A stretch of 64,000 nt of DNA from Arthrobotrys musiformis (taxonomy: Eukaryota > Ascomycota > Orbiliomycetes > Orbiliales > Orbiliaceae): assembly GCA_036971715.1 (NCBI GenBank), contig JAVHJL010000007.1, positions 372,001-436,000 on the forward strand, read 5' to 3'. Below, piece after piece: positions 47,301 to 57,413 of the stretch (positions are counted from its first letter, which is position 1; each line of letters starts with the position of its first letter). The notes beneath the pieces were generated by a model. That model ran no database searches, was not told the DNA's origin, and saw only the letters and a list, made by a program, of their open reading frames with translations. The translations under genes were made by a program, and so were the position numbers.

Positions 47301-48692
47301 ACGCCCACGGTTATACGGCGTGGCTTGAGAGTTCCACGTTGAGGGCACGCAGCAATGCGCCCCTCATTTTAACCTTTTCCATGCATTTTTTTATCAATCA
47401 GATCTATATTTGAGGTTCGATAAGGGGGGAAGATTAGAAAGTGGCGCCACTGGCTGTCATCGAAGCAGCTTTAAACGACCGTTCGAAGCGCACTGACCCG
47501 GCTTTAATTTGAAGCTTCAAGGGACGTTTTGGATTCAATTTCTCCGGGCCTGCGTGCCGAAAAAAGCGTAGATATCTGTAGCTACGTAACTCTCCGTTGG
47601 ATATACATTATTGATCATTCGCGAAACAAAGCGAAGCCATATAAATCCGATCGATATCAAATCAGATACCCCTTTCTCTAGGTATACTCAGAACGTCTGA
47701 AACTTCGCTGGCGCGAAGCATATAAGGGAGACGGGCAATTGAAACCGATCTAGGTACACGCTCGCTATAACTTAGCCTTATGACGAATTCCATAACAATA
47801 GAATAATATCAATATCGTCCGACATTACGTGAGCTCTTTTTCTATTCGTCTCGTTTTCCTCTTTTCAAGAATGTCAAGTTTCTTGGAATTCAAGTATATT
47901 CTTTCTTCGGCTTCGAGGAGCTGGATTTCCATATGCCCACCTGTCCTTTGGATACCATCTCAAGTCGAGATTTCTCCGAACCTATATGCCGAGATAAATA
48001 CGCCCACCAAAGATACGGATGCAGACGGGCGGATGGGTTGAACGTTGGCAGTTTGATTAGAACGTCGCGTGTGTTCGACTGATATCGGATCAAGATATCT
48101 GTTACAATCTTGACGCATCTGATATCCGTGCTTAGTGCGATCGCAATGTATGTATATACGTATGTATACTGGGCGTAGCTAGCGCTAGTACATGTATACA
48201 ATGGCATGACTGTGAAGCCATGGAGATATGCTGTGTATGGCCTCTGAGCCCGAGGGTCTAGCTCAGATAAAACCCCGTGCCCATTGCCTCATGACCCGTA
48301 TAGATGGCCTCGGTGTTCGGGTTCTTACTCGGGGGTATACCTGGGTAGACCGTTGACTACAGACTTTTATGGCATCGTAGATAGATGTATTTTTAGGGGC
48401 CCTGATCGCCTTCTTAATTAAATAGTAATCTACCCTCCGAGTCAACAAGCGGTAGGGTTTCGCGATCTACGTAGGCTCTTGCCGCATTAGATAACCCAGT
48501 GAGGCGCAGCAACTTATATTTTCCGTCTAGGTTAAGTCCATCAGAAGTTCCTTGTAGAATCCAGTATATATATCTGGGCTATGGAAACCATTTAACTACC
48601 TTCCACATTGGTACTCGTTATATCTATCCTCTCGTAATTCTAAAGTAGTACTGTACATGTGTCATCAAATCTACTGATTATTAGCTCTATAC

Positions 48693-48832
48693 CGTAGGGG
48701 AAATCGAGTGTTTTCTAAGACGGTAAATAAACCTTAAGTCAGTTTTTAAAGCAATTAAGACACCTTAAAATGCTTTATAAAACGTCTTAATTTTTTAAAA
48801 GAAGTCGAAAAAACGTATCAAAACCCCCTACG
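48693..48832. mobile_element. MITE-like palindromic element, about 140 bp
   Basis: CGTAGGGG at the left end is matched by CCCCTACG at the right end (8-base perfect terminal inverted repeat). Inside, TTCTAAGACG faces AACGTCTTAA, and a central palindrome pairs AAAGCA with TGCTTT. It encodes nothing. Flanks are TA-rich, but a target-site duplication is not certain. Confidence 0.45.
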
Positions 48833-50194
48833 TATATATGATAATATAATTACATGTTATAGCGAGTAGAATGCCAATGCAGTTGATTCTTCGATTGGGC
48901 GAGATCATAGACCTAGGTCAAATTTAAATACCACGACCGGTCTCCTCGACTGATTGTTCACTTTCGAAAGGAACATATATATATACCCAGCAGCGCATCG
49001 GCGAATCGACTCTCGTACAGATCAACTCGCACCGAACCAGCATCAGAAACCCTAAATTTGCAAATCATTTAAAATGTAGCTCTAAAATGGTCTCGTACCT
49101 AAACCGCAGAAAGAGTGACCGACTCTAGACCCAGTATTAATAGTGCCATTCTTCGACTAGCCCTAGTTTACGAGACATGTGCGATTCGTCGTACGCAAGA
49201 TATAACTTTAAAAGAAGTATACGTAGCAAATGCGAGTAATTAAACTTGAAGAATTATATATTTTACCACGGCCCTATATAACCAAGCTTCTAAGCTACAT
49301 TAAGCTGCGAAATATATTAACTATTGGAAGCCTATTTTGTTTTTAGATCTAAGCACTGAAAGGAACTACCATGGTAACTTGAAGCAATCTCGACAGCTTC
49401 TCCGGACCGCCACGTGGACAGACGTAGACATATAGCTGCTAGCTACCGGTATGCTTAGGTAGCTATGACACGAACTTCCTAGAATCGAGGTGTCGTCGGT
49501 CATACAATATAGTCTGACAGCGAGCGTAATTAATTCTGAAGCGAACTGGTATCGTGGCATAGTTTCGAATGTTTCCCACATTCGATATTTCATCCTAATC
49601 TGTTAATTGGAATATATGATTACATTGGTATTGTACTGATATATCACTAAGTTGGTTCAGATCTAGAGGGTACAGATGTACCCTTCGTAATGTCCGGGTA
49701 CTAGGCTAGTATAGATCGATAGCGATGCTAGGTACAAAAGGCTGTTCTAGGCCGGGTAGGAGACCACTCTATCTATATATGCCCCGAGTTAATTCATGGA
49801 CCAATCAAAAAGAATCAACAAATATTAAATGGTCTTTTCCAATTTCCGTTCCGCAAGCTCATATGGCGGGCCAAAATGAAAAAAAAAGGGCATTGACAAA
49901 TAATCGGCTTCGAATTAGGGAATTCCTTAGCTAAATAGTACCTAATTATCTGGTTACCCAAATAAATAAAAAAGGGTTGTATATAAATGAATATCGACTT
50001 GTATTGGTCTCGTACTCAGGCCGCACGAAGAGCGACCGAACTTTGTTTGGACTTATATATATCAAATCTGACTAACCACATTTTTGAAATTTCGCCGAAC
50101 TACAATTCTATGATATTAATTACTGACCTACCCGCCTAGGTACTTACCAGCCCACTACTCACAAACATATATAAGGGACCCGCCTTTCTGTATA

Positions 50195-50310
50195 TCTAGT
50201 AGTGTGTAGGTTGATAGATGGAATAGTAGGTACTAGTAGGTAGGCTAGTAAGTAGATTGGTAAATAAGCTAATAAGTAGAGTGTAAATAATAGAATAGTG
50301 GGTTAGTATT
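50195..50310 (+). repeat. Degenerate GTAG-rich tandem repeat
   Basis: Imperfect units of about 10-14 bases built on TAGTAGGT/TAGTAAGTAGA, all in one orientation. They end in AATAGAATAGTGGGTTAG. Confidence 0.5.
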
Positions 50311-51062
50311 ATAGAATTGTAGTTTAATGAAACTTCAAAAGCGTGGCTAGCCAGATTTGATATATATAAGTCGACATTTATTTATATGTGAATTTTTTCA
50401 TTTTTGCACTCTATAAGCTCGCAAATCCGATGTCTGATTATAATTACGATATTCCTTGTTATGACACCTCGGTACTAAGCTATTAAACTATTACGCCGTT
50501 AATGTTACTGAGGCTCCCCACAAACGGGAAAAATGCACACGGTAAATCTTTTTATTATTAATTTTGTACAAAAATAAAAAGCCTGTGCACATTTGATAAT
50601 CCAAGCTCGCACCTCCCGGTTTAAACCTGTGGGTTTGAGGGAACTTACGTTTTCTCCTCGAATTGCCATATCGAGCTGAACGCGCGAGAAAAAAACCCAA
50701 CCAGGCTGATGGACCTACACCGTTGGACAAAATCTCGCTTGCGAACAGAATTAAAGTTAAGGTTAAGGAATCGCCTACCCGATTCCCCATAGTTACACAA
50801 AAAATCAAGTTTCTCATGCTTAATTGCCAATTATTAATCCAAATAGCTGTTAAAATCATGCTTTATGACAAAGATGTCATTAAAAGGTTTTCATTACCAC
50901 TAATGAATACTATACCGTCCTATAACAGGACGAGGGAAAAAGGTATCTGGTATCATACACATTGAAACATTTCGCTGGATCATAATAAAAAATGGCGATC
51001 CTGCAAATTCATCCCGCCGCATTAAACAATTAAACATTAACACACACCACCTCAGAAATGGT

Positions 51063-51868
51063 TTACAGCAGTCCAGAAGCGACGACCATAGCCATCAAGA
51101 CAGCGACTGTGGAGGTCAAGACGTGGATGGAAGATCCGTGGACGGCAGAGGAAGGCTTATCGCCAGAGGTGGTGTTCTTGTCATCGTCGTCTTGAGCGGC
51201 GGCAATGGCGTTCTGGTCTTGGACATAGATCAGAGGACCGCTGGTGGTGTTCTGGCAAGCATCGCCGGAGAGGATTTCAGCGTCCTTGGAGAAGCGGATA
51301 TCGGCGCACTATTTTGTAATCGTTAGCATGCTATTCCATCCCCATGGCAAAAAGCAAAATTGGTGGTTCATACGTTGTACAAAGCGCTACCGGACTTTCC
51401 AACGGTAACAACCTGGATAGAAGCATTCTGTCCATCGGTAATCTCGATGCCGGCTGGAATAGGGATCTTTGGAAGGCAGAGAGTACCGTTTCCGGTGTTG
51501 TTGAGGAAGTTAGGGGTGAGGGAGATGTTGAAGGATGCAACTTCAGTACCAAGACCGAGGTTGACGAAGATGTAGTCGAAGGAGTGGTGGAGTCCCAAGA
51601 CGAGGGAACCACCATCAAGAGGCCAGACGGTACGGTTCTGGGTGGTGTTAGCACCGGCGCCTATTATATATATATTGTTAGCATCGATGCATCGATGTTA
51701 TACCATGAAGATGGTTTACAGAGGAGAGTAAATCTACGTACAAGGCCTCAACCACTGGTCGTAGGGCTCTTCGAAGGAATCAGCTCTCCATGTGGGGTAG
51801 TCAATCGAGTAATGGGCCTGGACGGCGGTGGCGAGAGTGGCAGCTGCGACGAGGGTCTTGACAAGCAT
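51063..51868 (-). CDS. BIM1-like (X325, LPMO-fold) GPI-anchored copper protein A
   Basis: Three exons on the minus strand: 51868-51742, 51660-51374 and 51308-51063, giving 219 aa. A signal peptide of 18 residues ends in AVQA and would expose histidine 19 (HYSIDYPTW) as the mature N-terminus, the hallmark of the copper histidine brace. A second histidine pair (GLHHSFDY) is at residues 67-68. Several NxS/T sites and four later cysteines follow. The C-terminus is a hydrophobic GPI signal after a Ser/Thr segment. Family knowledge: Cryptococcus Bim1 is such a copper-acquisition protein and acts with Ctr1; X325 members have the LPMO fold but do not cleave polysaccharides. It lies head-to-head with paralogue B. 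Confidence 0.87.
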
Positions 51869-52020
51869 GATGGGCAATTGTCGATTGAGATATATCAAAG
51901 TTAATTGATATGATGTTTATGTGTATAGAGTATGAGAGGAATGTCCAGGCGCTCAATTAAGATATGGAGAGAGGAGTGAAGTTCAAAGGTATCTCCTGAA
52001 AACAGCAGCGATCACAGCAT

Positions 52021-52028
52021 CTTATATA
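52021..52028 (-). promoter_or_regulatory. TATA box of BIM1-like gene A
   Basis: TATATAAG on the minus strand about 150 bases upstream of the ATG of gene A. Confidence 0.4.
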
Positions 52029-52250
52029 ATCGTCCCTCCCTCCCTCTCCCCTTGGACCCCTCCATAGTTCGGTTTCGCAATTGGATTATCCAGTCAGCCA
52101 TAATTCATTCGAACAAAAAAAAAAAAAGGAAGAAGACGAAATGGGGTTCAAGCCAACGTCCAGGGCGGCGGGAATGCAGATGCTAGCATTCGTTAAAAAA
52201 GCAATACCTCAGAAACCCGGTTAGTTGGCTCCGAGCCAAGCTTGAGCGCT

Positions 52251-52258
52251 CGAGCAAA
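52251..52258 (-). promoter_or_regulatory. Candidate copper-response element
   Basis: Reads TTTGCTCG on the minus strand, fitting the yeast Mac1 consensus TTTGC(T/G)C(A/G). It is 383 bases upstream of BIM1-like A and 731 from B. The motif also occurs elsewhere in the window, so chance is possible. Confidence 0.3.
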
Positions 52259-52988
52259 GTAGCTCAGAAAAAAGCCCATTCGTCGACTTGTCTCGTTCAG
52301 TTCGGTTCGGTTGAAGGTTTAAGTTAACACTGAAAGCTATCGATTATGCACATGCATGAACGCGAGACAGTTTCCATCACGAAATGGACTCAAGTTGATA
52401 TTCAGCCGTGCTCAAAGACCACAGATGTTCGAGATGTGGATCTCCGGCGGGCAGGTGAGCTCCAAACGTTGGAAAGTGGGTGTTGCTGCGTTGGGCCGCC
52501 ATGCGCCGTCTACTTCCCAAACAGGCAAAGCGTGAGCAAGTTTGCGATGGTTTTCAACGCAGGCCAAGCGCTTGGCTCTCCACACAGCACAACCGGCTCT
52601 TGGCATTCCAACCACCACGCTTCGACCATTAAGATGCATCACGATATTATATTTCTCCAGCTACGGTGCATACAGTTTAGTCATGGAATTACACGAACCC
52701 GGGTCTCGGCTTTTATGCTAGCGTCCAGGCCGAGAGCTGCAGGATCCTTTATTCTTGGTGTTTCTTTTTTTTAGTTCGTTTCTGTTCGCGCGTTAAGTTC
52801 GGAGTTGGATTTTTATTCTCTGTTTCGTTTCTCTTCCATCATAGCTTCACCACTACCTGCACGGCTTCGAGGTCCATACTGCGCAATTGTGCATCGCACC
52901 TGTATCCCATTATAGCATCGCCATCATACCAATTGCTTCCTGGTAAAGCACTTAATTCATAGTTAATACTTACTTCTTAATCCTCATA

Positions 52989-53725
52989 ATGTTTGCCAAA
53001 TCTCTCCTCCTTTCCCTCTTGACCGTCTCGGTCGCCAATGCCCACTTCACCCTCCGCTATCCTGAACCACTTGGCAAATCCGCTGCCAAACAAGATCAAG
53101 GGCCCTGTGGTGGCTATACCATCGATGCGAATACTGCTGTCACCGAGTTCCACGTCGACGGTGATGCAGTCGCCTACTCCTCTTCTCACCCTGAGGTCAA
53201 GGTTTTGTTCCGTATAATCGAGGGGAGTTCCCCTGATGGCGCAAATTCGTATAAGGGATACCCCATCGTAGAACAATACGGCTCTGGAGATTTCTGCGAA
53301 CCAACAGTCACCGCTCCAAAGTCTCTCGTTGGGAAGCAAGGGATTGTTCAGGTTGTGCAGAATGCGGTTGATGGAATGTTGTATGCCGTATGTTATATTA
53401 CCCCTCCTCCCCTCACTTCGCGTCAACTGTCGGAAGCGGAATGAGACGATGCTAATATTGAGTGGGATAGTGCGCCTTTGTCAAGTTCGTCAACGGTGTC
53501 AACTCGAACCTCCCGGATACCTGCAAGAACGGCACTGGTGTCGATGCTGATTTCGTCGAAGATGCATCTTTGGAAGCACTTTTCGGCACTAGTAGCACAC
53601 CATCAAGCTCGGAGACCACATCTGCTCCATCTGCTACGAATACGCCCAATTCCAGTAGCTTGAAGAGCTTCTCCATGGTCGCTGGTGTCGTTGGTATTGC
53701 TTTCGCTATTATCGGTGGATTGTAA
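52989..53725 (+). CDS. BIM1-like (X325, LPMO-fold) GPI-anchored copper protein B
   Basis: Two exons, 52989-53387 and 53471-53725, giving 217 aa. The signal peptide (residues 1-18, ending SVANA) again exposes histidine 19 (HFTLRYPEPLG) as mature residue 1. Cysteines occur in GPCGGYT, GDFCEPT, CAFVKF and PDTCKNG. A Ser/Thr-rich stalk and a C-terminal hydrophobic tail indicate a GPI anchor on the cell surface. Its last intron falls at the same place as in paralogue A, just before the conserved Cys-Ala-x-(Ile/Val)-(Arg/Lys)-Phe, so the two arose by duplication. Family knowledge and likely role are as for A. Whether A and B are redundant or differ in copper affinity is unknown. Confidence 0.87.
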
Positions 53726-54499
53726 ATAAATGGGGTTATGTGCTACGATATTATACCCGCTACGAAGACATCAAAAAAGAACGGCTGAAAGGAGGAGACC
53801 TTTTTTTGTATATCATGATTTCTACTTTCTCCTGTTGTATTAGCACAGCCGTTGGTTTTCTCTCTCTCTTTAGAATGTTAATAAATTAATGTTTACATCA
53901 CATCGGATGAGGAAATGCGTCATAACGAGTAACTCCTTGCGATTCGAAGTCCCAGCGCTCTGGCTACCTCATCGAAACTCGATGCGGGCAGCCGCTTCGC
54001 AAGGGCCATCTATGCAGGTGGCGGCGGCTGCATAGTTCCCAAAGATCTCACGTTCAATCGGTGCATTTGCATACATACAACCAATACCTAACCTTTTGCA
54101 GGGTGTTCAGTTGGATGCTCGAGTCATTCAGCTAAACGGTTCTTACTTCTGTATACAGTCTACTATATCCTATTCTCTTGAGTGTTACGCCGAGGCATGG
54201 TTTACTCCTAACCTCAATACTAAATTCGCTCAACATAATAAATCACAAGCCTATTCGGTCTACATTATAACATTGATCATATGATCATCGGTCATCATTA
54301 TATTCAATTAATTGCTACCATTCTTTTGCGACCCAACTTTTCGACACCGCCATTTGACACCAACCCTCAGACCCGTACATACATGTATACAATTTTGTTC
54401 CCATCAAAAGATTCACTAAACTTTCGCCGTCTCAAACTCCGACCGTGCACCCCGCTACAAACACTTCACGCCATGATCATTTTTTTCTCAAGGATTGAT
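53726..54499. other. Convergent spacer before metallothionein
   Basis: AT-rich 3'-UTR-like sequence between BIM1-like B and the metallothionein stop. No other gene seen. Confidence 0.4.
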
Positions 54500-54681
54500 T
54501 TATTTTTTGTGCTGTGGGAAACGGCCGTTAGTGTTTCCAATAGTACTTGGGTACGGCACCAAAAATTGGGAGGTATTCTAGGCCGGGTGGGAAATCGGGA
54601 TTGAAGAAAGCATACCTTTGGGCAATCATTGCAACTGCAGCTTTCTCCGCACTGACAGTCATCACCACATCGATCGACCAT
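54500..54681 (-). CDS. Copper metallothionein, 25 aa, Neurospora CuMT type
   Basis: Two minute exons on the minus strand: 54681-54616 (22 codons) and 54511-54500 (three codons plus TAA). The intron is 104 bp with a GTATGC donor, a CTAAC branch site and a CAG acceptor. The product has 25 residues and six cysteines; residues 5-20 are CGDDCQCGESCSCNDC, a C-xxx-CxC-xxx-CxC-xx-C array that lines up with the C-terminal part of Neurospora crassa copper metallothionein (25 residues mature). There are no aromatic residues. Family knowledge: such peptides wrap a cluster of Cu(I) through thiolates and buffer cytosolic copper. The Neurospora gene also has a single intron. The last three residues (His-Lys-Lys) depend on the chosen acceptor. 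Confidence 0.82.
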
Positions 54682-54749
54682 GATAATTTCGGCAACTAAG
54701 TTGGGAAAGGTAAGTTGGTAAGTGGTTTATTTCACAAATATGAGACACA

Positions 54750-54757
54750 TGAGCAAA
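54750..54757 (-). promoter_or_regulatory. Exact Mac1-type copper-response element
   Basis: TTTGCTCA on the minus strand, 69 bases upstream of the metallothionein ATG and on the same strand as the gene. It is identical to the S. cerevisiae Mac1 site. Function is inferred from position and identity only. Confidence 0.45.
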
Positions 54758-56432
54758 TTCCCGAGATAGTGGATCGGATCAAAAAACAAAATGCGCGCAA
54801 CAGGCGCAGGCAATGCCGGTCGCCGGAACAAAATCTGACAGGGGGCGGGGAGGGGTTAAAGGGTTGTGCATACTCATTTTGGGATAGATGGGATGGATTA
54901 TTGAGGTGGTTTTTCAAGGGTTCTTTAGATAAGGTTGGTTGTTTTTGTTTCGTTTCTTTGGACGAGTGACGATAGTTGAGATGAGGGGTAGGAAGGGAAG
55001 GAGGAAAGGGGGAAAAGGGAAAAACTTTAACATCCTAAAATCATCTGTCCTACTTATACCCCTTCAACGGGCAGTGGCGAACTCTCCCTCGTCACGAGAT
55101 AAAAACCCAAATAGAAAACCTGCAAGCAGAACCTTTTACTCCTCCGGTGACTTTGTGGGTACGTATAATTCTACAAACCCGCCGGGCCATCGGGGAGACT
55201 CGCGATTGGGGAGACTTCACATACAAAGCTCGCAAGAAGACAGCGAAAAAGGGCCCGTCGGTTCACATAATATCAATTGATCAACATTGATAGGGGGGCA
55301 AAGCGTAGAAGGGGGGTCGTAGGCTATTGTTACAAGAGGGTACGGGAATGTTGTCCATGCTACGAGGCAAAACAGCTTTACCCCGCATGGTCGAAGTACC
55401 ACTACCGTACTATCTGTTGGATGAAGTACTTTAAATCAACAATGCAATACAGTTGGTTGATGTCAGATGTCTTATTCGCTTGTGTATACATATGTGGTCA
55501 TAGCGTGGGCGTATCTAGACTAAAATTATTAAAAAGTAGAGTTGGATCGGTGGTCAAGAATGTCCATAAAAGTCTTTTCGATTTCAAGTTGGAGAGCATA
55601 CAATTTCTCTGCTTATTATACTTCCTTCCCTTCTAGAATAATTTATAGCATGTGCCCTAGCTAGCGATAGATACGACGGGATGGTGAAAGCCATGATGAA
55701 GCCCTGAGGGATCTATCCTGGTCCGCACCTCAGAAAGGAAAGACCATGCCCAACACAGCTGGTAGGCTGCAGAGCGTGGGGTGTGTGGTATTTTTTACCC
55801 TCCAAGAGCACCCAGCAATGCATCCAACAGAGCAAGAAAACAGTGGACACCGTTGTTTTGAGCCGAGGAGTCTTCTAAGGCAAGGGTATCGATAGCCAAG
55901 CTGCATTTAAAGCCTTGTCGAGGATTTGTCCGTTTCCCCGCGCCCAGCTGACCAAACAGATATCGTTCGTTACCTATCCGCCGATGCTAATGAAGAACAG
56001 CCTATATCTGGCTCGAACCAAGGAAACGATAGATTGATTCTTTCCATGTTCTCAATTCAACCAAACATGAAGAACCATGTTCTTCGACCCGAAATACATC
56101 GGACACGGCGAAACTCTCTTCCTCTGTCCACTTTGAACCGAAATTCTTGGAATACCAAGAAACTCCCACCAGAAGAAACAGAAGCGAGTGAGCTCAAGGA
56201 TTTTTAGGATTGATGGTTGAAGCGAAGGATAAAAGTGGAGCAACGAGCGCATGGCGCATATGTCAAACCATTAGAAACGTGCTCATTCTTTCTCACGGCA
56301 CATGCATTAAGACATGATTATTGCATGGCCGGGAACGCCTCCTCACGTCTAGCTTTTGAAGCCAACGAGCTCGATTGGATATTTTGATTTCTTTTTACTC
56401 TGCTATCTCTTTTTTTTTTGTTGGTGATGAAG

Positions 56433-56465
<33 letters not shown>

Positions 56466-56467
56466 AA
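56433..56467. repeat. T26-A9 homopolymer junction
   Basis: 26 T directly followed by nine A, about 950 bases upstream of the CTR start. Possibly nucleosome-depleting, as poly(dA:dT) tracts often are. Confidence 0.85.
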
Positions 56468-56493
56468 TGAACTGTTGAAAAGACCCCCAGAGT

Positions 56494-56501
56494 TTTGCTC
56501 G
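56494..56501 (+). promoter_or_regulatory. Candidate copper-response element upstream of CTR
   Basis: TTTGCTCG, about 913 bases upstream of the CTR ATG and close to the T26-A9 tract. It fits the degenerate Mac1 consensus. The distance makes function uncertain. Confidence 0.25.
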
Positions 56502-57413
56502 AGAATTAAATTGTACTCCGCTCACAAAGTTTTTGTCGGGAGGGTGTGTGCGTGTAGGTCTTCATGCTCCAGTCCTCTAGGCTCATAGCAGGATATTTTT
56601 GTGTAACCCACCAGTTTATATTTCTGCAAATAAGGGATTTTCGTATTAGGCTATCGGATTTGCCAAAAAGTCAATCAGTGTATATCCAAAATGTCCAATT
56701 CCAAAAAATTATCGAGGAAAAGATTCGTCCCATCACATATCTGCCACGATAATCGATAAACCTTAGTTGCCTTGGCCTTTAGCGCTAGCGAAATGCAAGG
56801 GAATTCGATTTGATAGAGCAGGTGGCATAACGTGGACCTTGGACGTGAGGATCGGGACTAGGACTATAGATATGTATCAAAAGGCGGTACGATTGTGAGT
56901 TGATTTTTTTTTAGAGAGTGAGAGGCTAGGGAGTTTTAAAACATGATAACTGTTACCTCGTGTTATCAGAACTGGGTACTTGCTAGGACCCGCCTGGCAT
57001 GACATGCTCTCTCCCGTGATTCGAAGAGGCGGTAAACGAGCTCAGTTGCATATTTAAAATAAGAAAATATGGAAATTCGATGTGGATGCGTATGATTTTG
57101 GTTGGCCATGGCAGATTGAGAGCCGTGTCCATGGTTTGAGAGAGAAAAGCCAGTAGGAGAGGTAATACCTGCTGGCTGGCCTTTGCAGATATATAAATGC
57201 GCTGTTGACTCGACTTGGTTTTGTATCGGAAAATCTTCCTGCATATACTGGATATCCTTACGGATCCTATACCCTGCAGATAGTTAATTGTTCAATCTAT
57301 CATCAATTCCCAGGCTGTTGAATTCCTTCTCGGAATACTCTGGCAGACGGTCGATTCCCATACCTCAACATTTTTTTAAATATTTAATATCTATTTTTTC
57401 TTAAACCGATAAA

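Larger units (their letters stand above)
44301..51062. other. AT-rich gene-poor stretch
   Basis: About 6.8 kb with no gene I can support on either strand. Frames are short and broken. It includes the MITE-like element at 48693-48832 and a degenerate GTAGGTAGGCTAGTAAGTAG-type tandem array at about 50195-50310. The composition fits old, decayed repeat DNA. Confidence 0.5.
51869..52988. promoter_or_regulatory. Divergent promoter of the two BIM1-like genes
   Basis: 1.1 kb between two divergent starts. Motifs near the Mac1/GRISEA copper element are TTTGCTCG on the minus strand (52251-52258), CGTGCTCA (52407-52414) and CTTGCTCA on the minus strand (52533-52540). The first fits the degenerate consensus; the others differ by one base from TGTGCTCA or TTTGCTCA. 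Confidence 0.5.
54682..57413. other. Divergent promoter region, metallothionein / CTR
   Basis: 2.7 kb between the divergent starts of the metallothionein and CTR genes. It contains an exact TTTGCTCA on the minus strand at 54750-54757, TTTGCTCG at 56494-56501 and a T26-A9 tract at 56433-56467. GATATATAAATG at about 57186-57197 is a possible TATA for CTR. Frames inside are short and unconvincing. Confidence 0.45.

Noticed and set aside
47213..47413. Cysteine-rich frame with HCNICNTLKCGSCN, considered as a second metallothionein or zinc finger
   Set aside because: It starts at a non-ATG codon, has no clear splice partners and lies in decayed AT-rich sequence.
50491..50859. 122-codon minus-strand frame
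   Set aside because: No recognised family; could be a transposon fragment but I cannot support it.
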